The translations under genes were made by a program, and so were the position numbers. From contig CAZPSL010000241.1 in the NCBI GenBank assembly GCA_964589145.1, positions 1 through 25,356 on the forward strand: a stretch of DNA of 25,356 nucleotides, written 5' to 3'. Positions 13,898-21,358 of this stretch are shown in pieces (positions within the stretch are counted from its first letter, which is position 1; the number at the start of each line of letters is the position of its first letter). Source of the DNA: UBA11858 sp964589145. Its GTDB lineage: Bacteria > Chloroflexota > Anaerolineae > Anaerolineales > UBA11858. The notes under the pieces were generated by a model. That model was given only the letters and a program-made list of their open reading frames with translations. It made no database searches and was not told the DNA's origin.

Positions 13898-15802
13898 CTA
13901 CCCGAAAATCACATACGTCTTCAAAAAGCGTTCCAGGGCAGTGTAGAACTTCTCAATCGTCTCGTTCTTTCGGAAACCGTGCCCCTCACCGGGGTAAACG
14001 TGATACTCGTGGGGCACGCCGTTGCGCCGCAGGGCGGCCACAATCTCATCAGACTGATTCTTGGGCACCACCTTGTCTTCCTCGCCCTGGAAAACGATGA
14101 CCGGGTCCTTGATTTTGTCGGCAAAGAAGATCGGAGAGCGTTCCCGGTAGATTTCCGCGGCCTCGGGGAGCGGACCGAGCAGCGTATCCAGGTAGCGCTC
14201 CTCGAATTTGTGGGTGTCCGCCGCCAAAGTAAAGTGATTCGCCACCCCGTAGAGGCACGCTCCGGCCTTGAACACGCCCGGATAGTCCTCCAGCGCCTTC
14301 AGCACGGTAAAACCGCCCGCACTGCCGCCCATGATCACCAGTTTGTTCCCGTCCACCAGCCCGTCTTTCACCAAAGCCTGCGCCCCGCTGACCGAATCCT
14401 GCACATCGTAGATGCCCCAGTTGCCCTTGAGTTTGTCGCGGTAAGCCCGCCCGTAACCGGCACTGCCGCGGTAATTAACCTGCAACACCGCCCAGCCCCG
14501 GCTGGCAAAATACTGCGCCTGCGCATCGAAACTCGCACCGCGCTGCCCCGTCGGCCCGCCGTGGACCAGCACCATCAGCGGCGGCAGCCCCGCGCCCTCG
14601 AAATCCGGGTTTTGCGGAGCGTAGAAAATGCCGTGAACGTCCTCGCCGTCCATGCCCTTCCAGGTGGTCGGGCTGGGGAGCGCGTACGTCTTCGGGGGCA
14701 GGTCTTCCGGCAGGGAACGGGCAACCACGCGGGTTCCCTCCGAAGGGCTGTAGGTCACAATCCGGGGCGGCACGCGCCCGCCGGAGGCGATCACTGCCGC
14801 GCGCTCCCCGTCGGGCGCGGCGGCCACCTGTCCCATCCCGGTGTACTCCGAACCGATGCGGACGCGCTCCTGCATCCCGCTCTCAATCTCCACCCGCCAC
14901 AGGCCCACAAAGCCGTCGCGGTTCTGCAAAAAGTAGATGGATTTGCCATCCGGGGCGAAACTGAATGTGCGCAGCCCCTGCACCCAGGCGGGGACGCCGT
15001 GTTCGGCCTTGCCGCCGGTGAGTTGCTTGTGCCCGCCGCTCGCCAAATCGTAAACGAACAACTGCCACCAGCCCTCCGGGTCGGAGACGTAGGCCAGGTA
15101 ACGCCCGTCGGGGGAGAACTGCGCCCCGAAGACCGCGATGCTCTCGCCGCCGGTGACGGTGATGACCTCCTCCATCACCGGGAGCGCGCCGGACGCTGCC
15201 TCGGAGAGGGTACCGATTTTGAGAGTGGTGCCGTCCCAGGGCATCTGCGGGTGATTCCAGGCAATCCAGGCGATTCGCCGCCCGTCGGGGTGCCAGCAGG
15301 GCTGCATGTAAAAATCGTCCCCGCTGACCAGTTGCTGGGGCCAGGTTTTGCCCTCGGCATCGGTAATGGCGAGGCAGTCCCGCCGCTCGTAGGTGTGGAC
15401 GAAAAGCAGGTAGCGGCCATCCGGCGAGGGCGCGGGGGAGGCGGCGTTGCCAAAGGCGGGCGTGACGGGTTTGGCCGTGCCATCGTGGGTGGGCTGCCGG
15501 TAAATGCGCCCGGAATCGCCCTCCACGAAGTAAACGAAGCCGCCCGCGACGTTGAAATCGCCGCCGCCGTAGCCGACTCCGGCACGCACGTTGAACTCGC
15601 TGTTCAGGTCGCGGCGCGCCTGCCCGTCGGCGGGCTGCACCACCAGCACGCCCCGCCCGGAGCGCATCTCGCGCCAGACCAGCGTGCCGTCCTCATCCCA
15701 GGCGAGGTCGGTCAGGGTGATGCCGCGGGCGAGGCTCAACGGGGTGATGGGGCTGTTCCAGAGGCCAAATTGTTTGCGTTGGGGGGTGGGGGATGCGGTC
15801 AT
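13898..15802 (-). CDS. S9-family (prolyl oligopeptidase-type) serine peptidase
   Basis: A 634-residue peptidase, probably cytoplasmic since no signal peptide is seen, that would cleave short peptides. Residues 1-370 have the repeated blade pattern of a beta-propeller (PSPDGRYLLFV, FSPDGRYLAYVSD, FAPDGKSIYFL). Residues about 385-634 are the alpha/beta-hydrolase domain. The catalytic triad is readable: S494 in GGSAGG, D576 in EEDKVVP, H608 in GEGHGF; the oxyanion segment LVHGGP is also present. The frame runs open a further 112 codons upstream, but that stretch is translated tandem repeat. The ATG at 15802 has a GGAG binding site 8 bases upstream and starts the conserved part. The gene seems more GC-rich than the signalling cluster. 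Convergent with the DUF4013 gene, divergent from the regulator at 16096. Confidence 0.93.
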   Translation of the reverse strand: MTASPTPQRKQFGLWNSPITPLSLARGITLTDLAWDEDGTLVWREMRSGRGVLVVQPADGQARRDLNSEFNVRAGVGYGGGDFNVAGGFVYFVEGDSGRIYRQPTHDGTAKPVTPAFGNAASPAPSPDGRYLLFVHTYERRDCLAITDAEGKTWPQQLVSGDDFYMQPCWHPDGRRIAWIAWNHPQMPWDGTTLKIGTLSEAASGALPVMEEVITVTGGESIAVFGAQFSPDGRYLAYVSDPEGWWQLFVYDLASGGHKQLTGGKAEHGVPAWVQGLRTFSFAPDGKSIYFLQNRDGFVGLWRVEIESGMQERVRIGSEYTGMGQVAAAPDGERAAVIASGGRVPPRIVTYSPSEGTRVVARSLPEDLPPKTYALPSPTTWKGMDGEDVHGIFYAPQNPDFEGAGLPPLMVLVHGGPTGQRGASFDAQAQYFASRGWAVLQVNYRGSAGYGRAYRDKLKGNWGIYDVQDSVSGAQALVKDGLVDGNKLVIMGGSAGGFTVLKALEDYPGVFKAGACLYGVANHFTLAADTHKFEERYLDTLLGPLPEAAEIYRERSPIFFADKIKDPVIVFQGEEDKVVPKNQSDEIVAALRRNGVPHEYHVYPGEGHGFRKNETIEKFYTALERFLKTYVIFG

Positions 15803-15821
15803 GGGAAACTCCGGTGTTTTT

Positions 15822-15949
15822 GGGGGAATTGGGGGTTGGGGAATGGGGAATGGGGAACGGGGAATGGGGAATGGGAATTGGGGGCCGGGGATTGGGGGGG
15901 CGGGGAATGAGGGGGCGGGGAATGGGGGCCGGGGATTGGGAATTGGGGA
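15822..15949. repeat. G-rich heptanucleotide tandem tract (GGGGAAT type)
   Basis: Runs of three to seven G separated by two- to four-base spacers (AAT, AAC, ATT, AATT, CC) give about 18 G runs in 128 bases on the plus strand, with a basic period of 7. Such spacing strongly favours G-quadruplexes. The tract begins about 20 bases upstream of the peptidase start codon (minus strand). Confidence 0.9.
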
Positions 15950-15979
15950 TTGATGGTTGATGGTTTGGGAGCAACTCTT

Positions 15980-16084
15980 CCAACTCCCGACTCCCAACTC
16001 TCGACTCTCCACTCTCCACTCTCCACTCTCGACTCTCCACTCTCGACTCCCGACTCCCAACTCCCGACTCCCAACTCCCGACTC
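15980..16084. repeat. C-rich heptanucleotide tandem array (YCNACTC)
   Basis: Fifteen consecutive 7-base units fit YCNACTC without a gap (CCAACTC, CCGACTC, TCGACTC, TCCACTC in mixed order). The array ends 11 bases before the ATG of the response regulator at 16096, occupying the place of its ribosome-binding site and -10/-35 boxes. Confidence 0.95.
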
Positions 16085-16095
16085 CCATCTTCCCC

Positions 16096-16791
16096 ATGCA
16101 AAAAACAACCGTACTAGTCGTTGATGACGAAAAATCACTGCGAGATTTTGTGCGCCACAACCTGGAAGGGCGCGGCTACAAGGTCTTTACCGCCGGAGAC
16201 GGGCTGGAGGCCCTGGCGATTTTCCAGCGGGAGAAGATTGACCTGGTGATCCTGGATGTGATGATGCCCGATATGAACGGGCTGGAGACGATCCGCCGTA
16301 TTCGGGACGTTTCGCGGGTGCCGATTATTGTGCTCTCCGCCTTGGGGGAGGAGCAGGACAAAGTCCGGGCGTTGAACCTGGGCGCGGACGATTATCTGAC
16401 CAAGCCTTTCGGGGTTGGTGAATTGCTGGCGCGGGTTGATGCCGTCCAGCGACGCGCCCGCTGGAGCAGCGCCTCTCAGGCGCAGGAGCACGCACAACTG
16501 GCCTATGGTGACATTGTGGTGGATTTTGACCGTCACCGGGTAGAGGTGCGCGGGAATCTGGTTGATCTCACCCCGACGGAGTTCAACCTGCTGGTTTACC
16601 TGATGAAGAACGCGGGGAGGCTGCTCACCCACGAGGCCATCCTGAAAAGCATCTGGGGGACGGAGTACGGGCGCGAGACCGAATATCTGCGGGTGTATAT
16701 CGGCCGCCTGCGCCAGAAAATCGAAGCGGACCCGGTCAACCCCCGCTATATCAAAACCGCCCACGGTTTTGGATACTATTTTGAGGGATAA
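16096..16791 (+). CDS. OmpR/PhoB-family DNA-binding response regulator
   Basis: A 231-residue two-domain regulator. Receiver domain 1-120: acidic residues D10 and D11, phospho-acceptor D54 (LDVMMPDMNG), S81, and K103 in LTKPF. Winged-helix DNA-binding domain about 132-229, with LTPTEFNLLVYL, the recognition-helix region ending VYIGRLRQKIE, and the C-terminal hairpin YIKTAHGFGYYF. On phosphorylation it should dimerise and bind direct repeats at target promoters. No kinase gene is adjacent, so it is an orphan here; the kinases at 221-1465 or 6727-10254 are possible partners but there is no direct evidence. The start lacks a Shine-Dalgarno sequence because heptamer repeats run to within 11 bases of the ATG. 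Confidence 0.95.
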   Translation: MQKTTVLVVDDEKSLRDFVRHNLEGRGYKVFTAGDGLEALAIFQREKIDLVILDVMMPDMNGLETIRRIRDVSRVPIIVLSALGEEQDKVRALNLGADDYLTKPFGVGELLARVDAVQRRARWSSASQAQEHAQLAYGDIVVDFDRHRVEVRGNLVDLTPTEFNLLVYLMKNAGRLLTHEAILKSIWGTEYGRETEYLRVYIGRLRQKIEADPVNPRYIKTAHGFGYYFEG

Positions 16792-16866
16792 CGAGGCTGG
16801 CGGGTGAAATCGGGGGGTGTGCTGTACTCGCGAATGCCGGATTTGAATTGCTAACTCCCCCCGCCA

Positions 16867-16899
16867 AGACCTTTGAGGTCTCGAAGACCTCAAAGGTCT
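16867..16899. repeat. AGACCT/AGGTCT palindromic hairpin 1
   Basis: AGACCTTTGAGGTCT (16867-16881), a CGA loop and the exact complement (16885-16899) make a perfect 15-bp stem. Each arm is itself a palindrome (AGACCT-NNN-AGGTCT), so alternative foldings exist. There is no T tract, so it is not a standard terminator for the regulator gene that ends at 16791. Confidence 0.9.
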
Positions 16900-16923
16900 C
16901 CGGCCGTCGCGGCAGCGCGGACA

Positions 16924-16956
16924 AGACCCTAAAGGTCTGCCAGACCTTTAGGGTCT
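16924..16956. repeat. AGACC/GGTCT palindromic hairpin 2
   Basis: AGACCCTAAAGGTCT (16924-16938), a GCC loop and the exact complement (16942-16956) form a second perfect 15-bp stem 24 bases after the first. The central bases differ (CTAAA versus CTTTGAG) with matching changes in both arms. Confidence 0.9.
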
Positions 16957-16974
16957 CCTGTTGCGCGCAACAGG
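16957..16974. repeat. Perfect 18-bp palindrome
   Basis: CCTGTTGCGCGCAACAGG is a flawless self-complementary sequence directly abutting hairpin 2. It could be an operator, but its position next to the two hairpins suggests it belongs to the same repeat block. The rest of the gap up to 17161 is T-rich and holds the hairpin at 17099-17119 and the binding site of the importer gene. Confidence 0.6.
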
Positions 16975-17098
16975 GAAACCGCGCATCCTCCGCTCATTGC
17001 ACTGCATCACTGAGACATCTTCTTGGGATTTATGTTTTTTTTACAACCTTGTCGGGGGAATTTAGTTTTTGTTTGCTTTTTTTCTCTATGCTATGGAC

Positions 17099-17119
17099 GG
17101 GGGCTTTCCCCCTGTTTTT
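17099..17119 (+). terminator. Short terminator-like hairpin in the leader of the importer operon
   Basis: GGGGG, a CTTT loop, CCCCC and then TGTTTTT form a small stem followed by a T run, 43 bases upstream of the binding-protein start. It could end transcription from upstream or act as an attenuator if the operon promoter lies further left. The stem is only 5 bp, so this is tentative. Confidence 0.45.
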
Positions 17120-17161
17120 ACGTCACATTCAATCTTCACAATTCACGAAAGGAGCAATCTC

Positions 17162-18535
17162 ATGAAACGATGGTATGTTTTGTTTGCTGTTTTGCTGGTG
17201 CTTGGCATGGTGTTAGCCGCTTGTGGTGGAGGCGGGGAAACCCCACAGGCGGAGGCCCCCGCGGCAGAAGCCCCTGCCGAAGAAGCACCTGCGGAAGAGG
17301 CTCCCGCCGAAGAAGCCCCTGCCGAAGAAGCCCCTGAGGAAGAGGCCCCGGCGAAGGAAGTGACGCTCGTCATCGGGTTTACTTCCTCCATTACAGGCAA
17401 GTACGAAACCTCCTCCGGGCGGCAGGTCAATGGTCTGCAACTCTGGATGGATCAGGTCAACGAGGCTGGCGGCATCAAACTGAGCGACGGCACAGTCGTC
17501 AAGTTCACCTCCGTCACCTACGATGACGAGAGTTCCAAGGACCGGGTGCAGGAACTTTACACCCGCCTGGCAACCGAGGACAACGCCGACTTGCTGATCA
17601 GCCCCTACTCCAGCGGCCTGACCGCAGCCGCATCCATTATCGCCGAGCAGTACGGCAAGGTGATGATCACCACCGGCGCGGCAGCAGACAGCAACTACAA
17701 GCAGGGCTACACCCAGGTTTTCCAGATTTACACCCCCGCCAGCCGTTACCTGACCGGCGCGATTGACCTGCTTGCCAAACTGGACCCGGACGTCAAGAAA
17801 CTGGCTTTCGTTTACGAAAACGCCAAGTTCTCCACCGGCGTGGTGGAAGCCGCCAAGGAATACGCCGAATCCCAGGGGTATGAGGTCGTGCTCTTTGAGG
17901 GGTACGATGCCGAAACCACCGACTTCAGCCCCTTCATCAACAAAATCCAGGATTCCGGCGCAGAAGCGATTCTCGGCGGCGGACACTTCCAGGATGGCAG
18001 CACCTTCGCCCGCCAGATTCACGAGCGCGGCGTGGACGTGAAGATGCTCGCACTGCTGGTTGCTCCCCCCGAACCGGATTTCGCTGAACTGGGCGATGCC
18101 GCCCTGGGCGTGATCGGCCCCAGCCAGTGGGAACCGCTGGTTGCCTACACCGAAGAAGCCGCCAAAGCCAACGGGATGGATTGGTTCGGCCCCACGGGTG
18201 ATGACTTCGTATCCGCTTACGGGGCTGCTTACGGCGGCGAGGAACCCTCCTACCACTCCGCGGGCGGTTACGCGGCCGGCCTGGTGCTCCAAAAAGCCAT
18301 CATGGACGCGGATTCGACGGATTCGGCAGCCATCAAGGAAGCGCTGGACGCGATGAATCTGCTGACCTTCTTCGGTCATATCCAGTTCGACACCAGCGAG
18401 GAAGCCCACGGTTTGCAAGTCGGGCACTCGATGGTCTACATCCAGTGGCAGAAGGACGACGGCGGCAACCTGGTCAAGCAGGTGGTCTGGCCGGAGGAAG
18501 GGAAGACGGCAGATACCCTGTATCCGAAACCGTAA
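17162..18535 (+). CDS. livK: Lipid-anchored substrate-binding protein of a branched-chain amino-acid-type ABC importer
   Basis: A 457-residue binding protein that captures the ligand outside the membrane for the permease/ATPase genes downstream. The signal ends in the lipobox VLAAC (lipidated C21). Residues 27-66 are a low-complexity linker with about seven pentapeptide units (EEAPA/AEAPA) that holds the domain off the membrane. From about 67 on it is a type I periplasmic-binding fold (Peripla_BP_6 type), with IGFTSSITGKYETSSGRQVNG at its start and SPYSSGLT and TTGAAADS in the binding region. The ATG at 17162 is chosen over the frame's earlier ATG at 17069 because it has AAGGAG 8 bases upstream and starts the signal peptide. 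The ligand (amino acid, amide or other small acid) cannot be read from the sequence. Confidence 0.93.
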   Translation: MKRWYVLFAVLLVLGMVLAACGGGGETPQAEAPAAEAPAEEAPAEEAPAEEAPAEEAPEEEAPAKEVTLVIGFTSSITGKYETSSGRQVNGLQLWMDQVNEAGGIKLSDGTVVKFTSVTYDDESSKDRVQELYTRLATEDNADLLISPYSSGLTAAASIIAEQYGKVMITTGAAADSNYKQGYTQVFQIYTPASRYLTGAIDLLAKLDPDVKKLAFVYENAKFSTGVVEAAKEYAESQGYEVVLFEGYDAETTDFSPFINKIQDSGAEAILGGGHFQDGSTFARQIHERGVDVKMLALLVAPPEPDFAELGDAALGVIGPSQWEPLVAYTEEAAKANGMDWFGPTGDDFVSAYGAAYGGEEPSYHSAGGYAAGLVLQKAIMDADSTDSAAIKEALDAMNLLTFFGHIQFDTSEEAHGLQVGHSMVYIQWQKDDGGNLVKQVVWPEEGKTADTLYPKP

Positions 18536-18549
18536 CATCGGCAACTGAG

Positions 18550-18614
18550 CAATCGGGGCGTCGGGGAAGCAGGCCGCCGGAGCAGGTTTCACTTTCCGGT
18601 ACCTGCGCCCCGAT
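18550..18614 (+). promoter_or_regulatory. Long imperfect hairpin after the binding-protein gene
   Basis: ATCGGGGCG (18552-18560) pairs with CGCCCCGAT (18606-18614). Inside, GCAGG pairs with CCTGC and CCGGA with TCCGG. There is no T tract. In such operons a hairpin between the binding-protein gene and the permease genes often protects the upstream mRNA and keeps binding-protein levels high; that role is inferred here. Confidence 0.55.
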
Positions 18615-18709
18615 CTCCTGATTGTCCCGTCCGGGACTTTTGCTGACACCGCAAACCCATCACTCGCAGCGAAAGTCCTGCCATCATCTGGTCATCCAAC
18701 ATCCAAAAG

Positions 18710-18751
18710 CCTCCCCCGCCCCAAATCTTCTCGGAGAAGCGGGGCGGGAGG
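18710..18751 (+). promoter_or_regulatory. Hairpin just upstream of the first permease start
   Basis: CCTC-CC-CCGCCCC (18710-18722) pairs with GGGGCGGGAGG (18741-18751) with a 2-base bulge, and CTTCTC/GGAGAAG pairs inside. The stem ends 3 bases before the AAGGAG binding site of the gene at 18767, so it could affect translation of the permease. Confidence 0.5.
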
Positions 18752-18766
18752 ACCAAGGAGACCCTT

Positions 18767-19624
18767 ATGGATTTTCTACTCGCCAACCTGGTTGACGGTT
18801 TGCTGATTGGCTTCATTTACGGGATTGCGGCGATGGGCCTGACGCTGATCTTCGGCGTGATGGATGTAATCAACCTGGCACATGGCCCGATCATCGCGTT
18901 GGGGATGTTCAGCATCTACCTGCTGACCACCATGCTGGGACTGCACCCCTACATCGCCCTGATTTTGGTCGCCGTGCTGGGGCTGCTGCTCGGCATTGTG
19001 ATTTACATCGTCGCCGTCCAGCGGGTGATTGACGCTCCGCATCTCTCCTCGCTGCTGGCGACTTTCTCGGTCAACATGATCATCATCGGGCTGGGAACGG
19101 CAGCCTTCTCAACCGCGCCCTACAACCTGGAATTTTCACTGGGGAAGATGTCTTTAGGGTCGGTAACGCTGCTCGGCAGCCGGGTGGTCGGCGCGCTGGT
19201 TGCCCTGCTGGTGACGGCCGGGCTGTACTTTTTCCTGTACCGCACCCGCAACGGACGCTACATCCGGGCAGTTGCCAACAACCGTGCCGCCGCGGAACTG
19301 GTGGGCGTGCCCTCCAACCGGATTCTCGCCCTGAGTTTTGGAATCGGCACCATGCTGGCGGCCCTCTCCGGGGGCATCATCGCCACCTTTTTCCCGTTCA
19401 CCATCCTGGCGGGCGGGACGTATGAACTCAAAAGTTTCGTCATTGTGGTGCTGGGAGGGCTGGGAAACCCGGTCGGCGCGCTGGTCGGGGGATTGATCCT
19501 CGGCCTGATTGAAGGGATCATCCCCACATTCATGGAAACCACCTGGGTGCCGGTGGTGGAATTTGTCATGTTTGTTCTCATCCTGCTCTTCCGACCGAGC
19601 GGCTTGTTTGGAGCGAAACAATGA
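18767..19624 (+). CDS. livH: Branched-chain amino-acid-type ABC transporter permease (LivH family)
   Basis: A 285-residue inner-membrane permease with about eight hydrophobic helices, the usual length for the family. Hallmarks: the start (about 6-32) with GIAAMGLTLIFGVMDVINLAHG, the RAVANNRAAAELVGVPSNRI cytoplasmic loop (about 166-184) that contacts the ATPases, and the C-terminal VVLGGLGNPVGALVGGLILG. AAGGAG precedes the ATG. Its stop overlaps the next permease start (ATGA at 19621-19624), so the two are coupled and form the membrane heterodimer. Confidence 0.95.
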   Translation: MDFLLANLVDGLLIGFIYGIAAMGLTLIFGVMDVINLAHGPIIALGMFSIYLLTTMLGLHPYIALILVAVLGLLLGIVIYIVAVQRVIDAPHLSSLLATFSVNMIIIGLGTAAFSTAPYNLEFSLGKMSLGSVTLLGSRVVGALVALLVTAGLYFFLYRTRNGRYIRAVANNRAAAELVGVPSNRILALSFGIGTMLAALSGGIIATFFPFTILAGGTYELKSFVIVVLGGLGNPVGALVGGLILGLIEGIIPTFMETTWVPVVEFVMFVLILLFRPSGLFGAKQ

Positions 19625-20592
19625 AAAACTGGCGAAACATCCTCGGACTGGTGCTCCCGCTGCTGGTGGTGGCAGCCTTGGCCCTGTGGCCTGTGTTCAG
19701 CGGCAAAGCCGTGGATCAGGAAACCGCCTTCACAATCCTGAAAGCGGTTGCGCTGGCTTCCAGTTTGAATATCATCCTGGGGTACACGGGCTACGTCAGT
19801 TTTGGGCATATCGTTTTCTTCGGCGTAGGCGGATACACCGGTTTCTACCTGATGAGTCAGCAGGGCTGGTCTATCTGGCCTGCGATGGCGGCTGGCGGCG
19901 CGATGTCCGGCCTGATTGCATTTCTGCTGGGGAAAGCCATCCTGCGCCTGCGGGGAGCGTACTTTGCCCTGGCAACCATCGGCGTCAACCAGGCCATGCT
20001 CGCCCTGGTGGGCAACCTGGATTTCATCGGCGGGCCGATTGGCATGAACCTGAATTTTAAGGTGTACAAAGAATATGGCGGCGCGCAGGAGGCCCTGCAA
20101 ATGGCGTTTTACATCATGGCGGGAATTGCGCTGCTCTCCGTCATCGTCAGTTACGCCGTGCGGACCTCAAAATTCGGGCTGGGTTTGCTGGCAATCCGCG
20201 AAGATGAAGATGCCGCCGAAGTGATGGGCGTGGTTGCCCCCAACGCCAAAACCTGGGCGTATGTGCTTTCGGCAATCATCCCCGGCATTGTGGGCGCACT
20301 GTTCTTCTTCAAAAACGGCAATATCGAGCCGCATGATGCCTTTCCGCTGCACACTTCCATCGAATTTATCGTGATGGTGATGCTCGGCGGACAGGGGACG
20401 GTGCTCGGCCCGGTGTTGGGCGCAGTCGGCTATCAGGGCATCCGCGGCTATCTGCTGACCAGCCCGATCTTCAAGAACATCCAACTCGCGGTAGCGGGTG
20501 TGCTCCTGCTGCTGATTGTTCTGTTCATCCCCTTCGGCGTGGTCGGCTGGATTCGGAACCGCTTCCCGCAAACGAGGAGGGTGCTGCAATGA
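19621..20592 (+). CDS. livM: Branched-chain amino-acid-type ABC transporter permease (LivM family)
   Basis: A 323-residue permease, partner of the preceding gene product. Family marks: the N-terminal ALASSLNIILGYTGYVSFGH, the segment LRGAYFALATIGVNQA, the ATPase-contact loop AIREDEDAAEVMGV (about 195-208), and the C-terminal MLGGQGTVLGPVLGAVG. About eight to nine membrane helices are apparent. The start overlaps the LivH stop and the stop overlaps the LivG start (ATGA at 20589-20592), giving a tightly coupled operon. The C-terminus is short after the last helix (RNRFPQTRRVLQ) and carries no fused ATPase domain. Confidence 0.95.
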   Translation: MKNWRNILGLVLPLLVVAALALWPVFSGKAVDQETAFTILKAVALASSLNIILGYTGYVSFGHIVFFGVGGYTGFYLMSQQGWSIWPAMAAGGAMSGLIAFLLGKAILRLRGAYFALATIGVNQAMLALVGNLDFIGGPIGMNLNFKVYKEYGGAQEALQMAFYIMAGIALLSVIVSYAVRTSKFGLGLLAIREDEDAAEVMGVVAPNAKTWAYVLSAIIPGIVGALFFFKNGNIEPHDAFPLHTSIEFIVMVMLGGQGTVLGPVLGAVGYQGIRGYLLTSPIFKNIQLAVAGVLLLLIVLFIPFGVVGWIRNRFPQTRRVLQ

Positions 20593-21350
20593 CCTCACTG
20601 ATTCTGCAAGTTGAAGGTGTAACCAAGCGTTTTGGCGGCCTGCAAGCCCTGACCGATGTAACCTTTGACCTCCCTGAAAGGCAAATCCTGGGGCTGATCG
20701 GCCCCAACGGGGCGGGGAAGACCACCCTGTTCAACGTGATCAACGGTGTTTACACACCCAACGAGGGGCGCGTGATTTTCAAAGGGGAGGATGTCACCGG
20801 CTCGAAGACGTACGACATGGCACACCGCGGGCTGGCGCGCACCCATCAAATCGTCAAGCCGCTCAACGACCTTTCGGTGCGCGAGAACGTGATGGTTGGA
20901 GCCTGCTTCGGACGTGAAAACCACAAATTGCACAAGGCCGGTGGAATCGCTGATGAAGTGCTGGAATTTGTCGGGCTGGCCGAACGGGCGGATCAACTGG
21001 CCTCCAGCCTGAACGTGGCGCAGAAAAAACGTCTGGAAATGGCACGCGCCCTGGCAGCGCGTCCGTATCTCCTGCTGCTGGATGAGGTCCTCGCGGGGCT
21101 GAATCCCTCCGAAATCGCGGAGATGGTCGAAACCGTGCAGAGAATCCGCGATCAGGGGGTGACCATCATCATGATCGAGCATGTGATGCACGCGGTGATG
21201 AACGTCTCCGACCGCATGATCGTGCTGGATTTTGGGCAGCAGATCGCTGAGGGCACGCCCGAAGAGATTCAAAACAACCCCAAGGTGGTCGAGGCTTACC
21301 TGGGCGACCCGGAACTGGCGGATAAACTAATGCGGCAGGCGGATGAGTGA
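20589..21350 (+). CDS. livG: Branched-chain amino-acid-type ABC transporter ATPase (LivG family)
   Basis: A 253-residue nucleotide-binding subunit that powers the permease pair. Walker A GPNGAGKTT is at 38-46, Walker B LLLLDE at 161-166 with catalytic E166, and the switch histidine is H198 in MIEHVM. The signature motif reads LNVAQKK (141-147) instead of LSGGQ or the usual LivG LSYGQ; it still precedes RLEMARALA. Related LivG proteins with a non-canonical signature followed by KRLE exist, so the protein is probably active, with asymmetric ATP sites shared with LivF. The extended C-terminus (NPKVVEAYLGDPELAD) fits LivG. It is coupled to LivM by a 4-base overlap and followed by LivF after 8 bases. 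Confidence 0.94.
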   Translation: MTSLILQVEGVTKRFGGLQALTDVTFDLPERQILGLIGPNGAGKTTLFNVINGVYTPNEGRVIFKGEDVTGSKTYDMAHRGLARTHQIVKPLNDLSVRENVMVGACFGRENHKLHKAGGIADEVLEFVGLAERADQLASSLNVAQKKRLEMARALAARPYLLLLDEVLAGLNPSEIAEMVETVQRIRDQGVTIIMIEHVMHAVMNVSDRMIVLDFGQQIAEGTPEEIQNNPKVVEAYLGDPELADKLMRQADE

Positions 21351-21358
21351 GGTGAGGT

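Noticed and set aside
13886..15910. A 674-codon open frame on the plus strand opposite the peptidase gene
   Set aside because: It is an antisense shadow of a GC-rich gene: proline/arginine/histidine-rich composition, no ribosome-binding site or domain, while the minus strand has a complete S9 peptidase with its catalytic triad.
15803..16138. 112-codon N-terminal extension of the peptidase frame on the minus strand
   Set aside because: It is translation of the heptamer arrays (a 7-residue repeating peptide) and runs into the divergent regulator gene; the ATG at 15802 has a proper binding site.
17069..17161. 31-codon upstream extension of the importer binding protein
   Set aside because: The signal peptide, with a clear AAGGAG site, begins at 17162, and the extension overlaps a terminator-like hairpin.
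17213..18649. A 478-codon minus-strand frame opposite the importer binding-protein gene
   Set aside because: Antisense shadow; the plus strand encodes a recognisable lipoprotein binding protein within a coherent operon.
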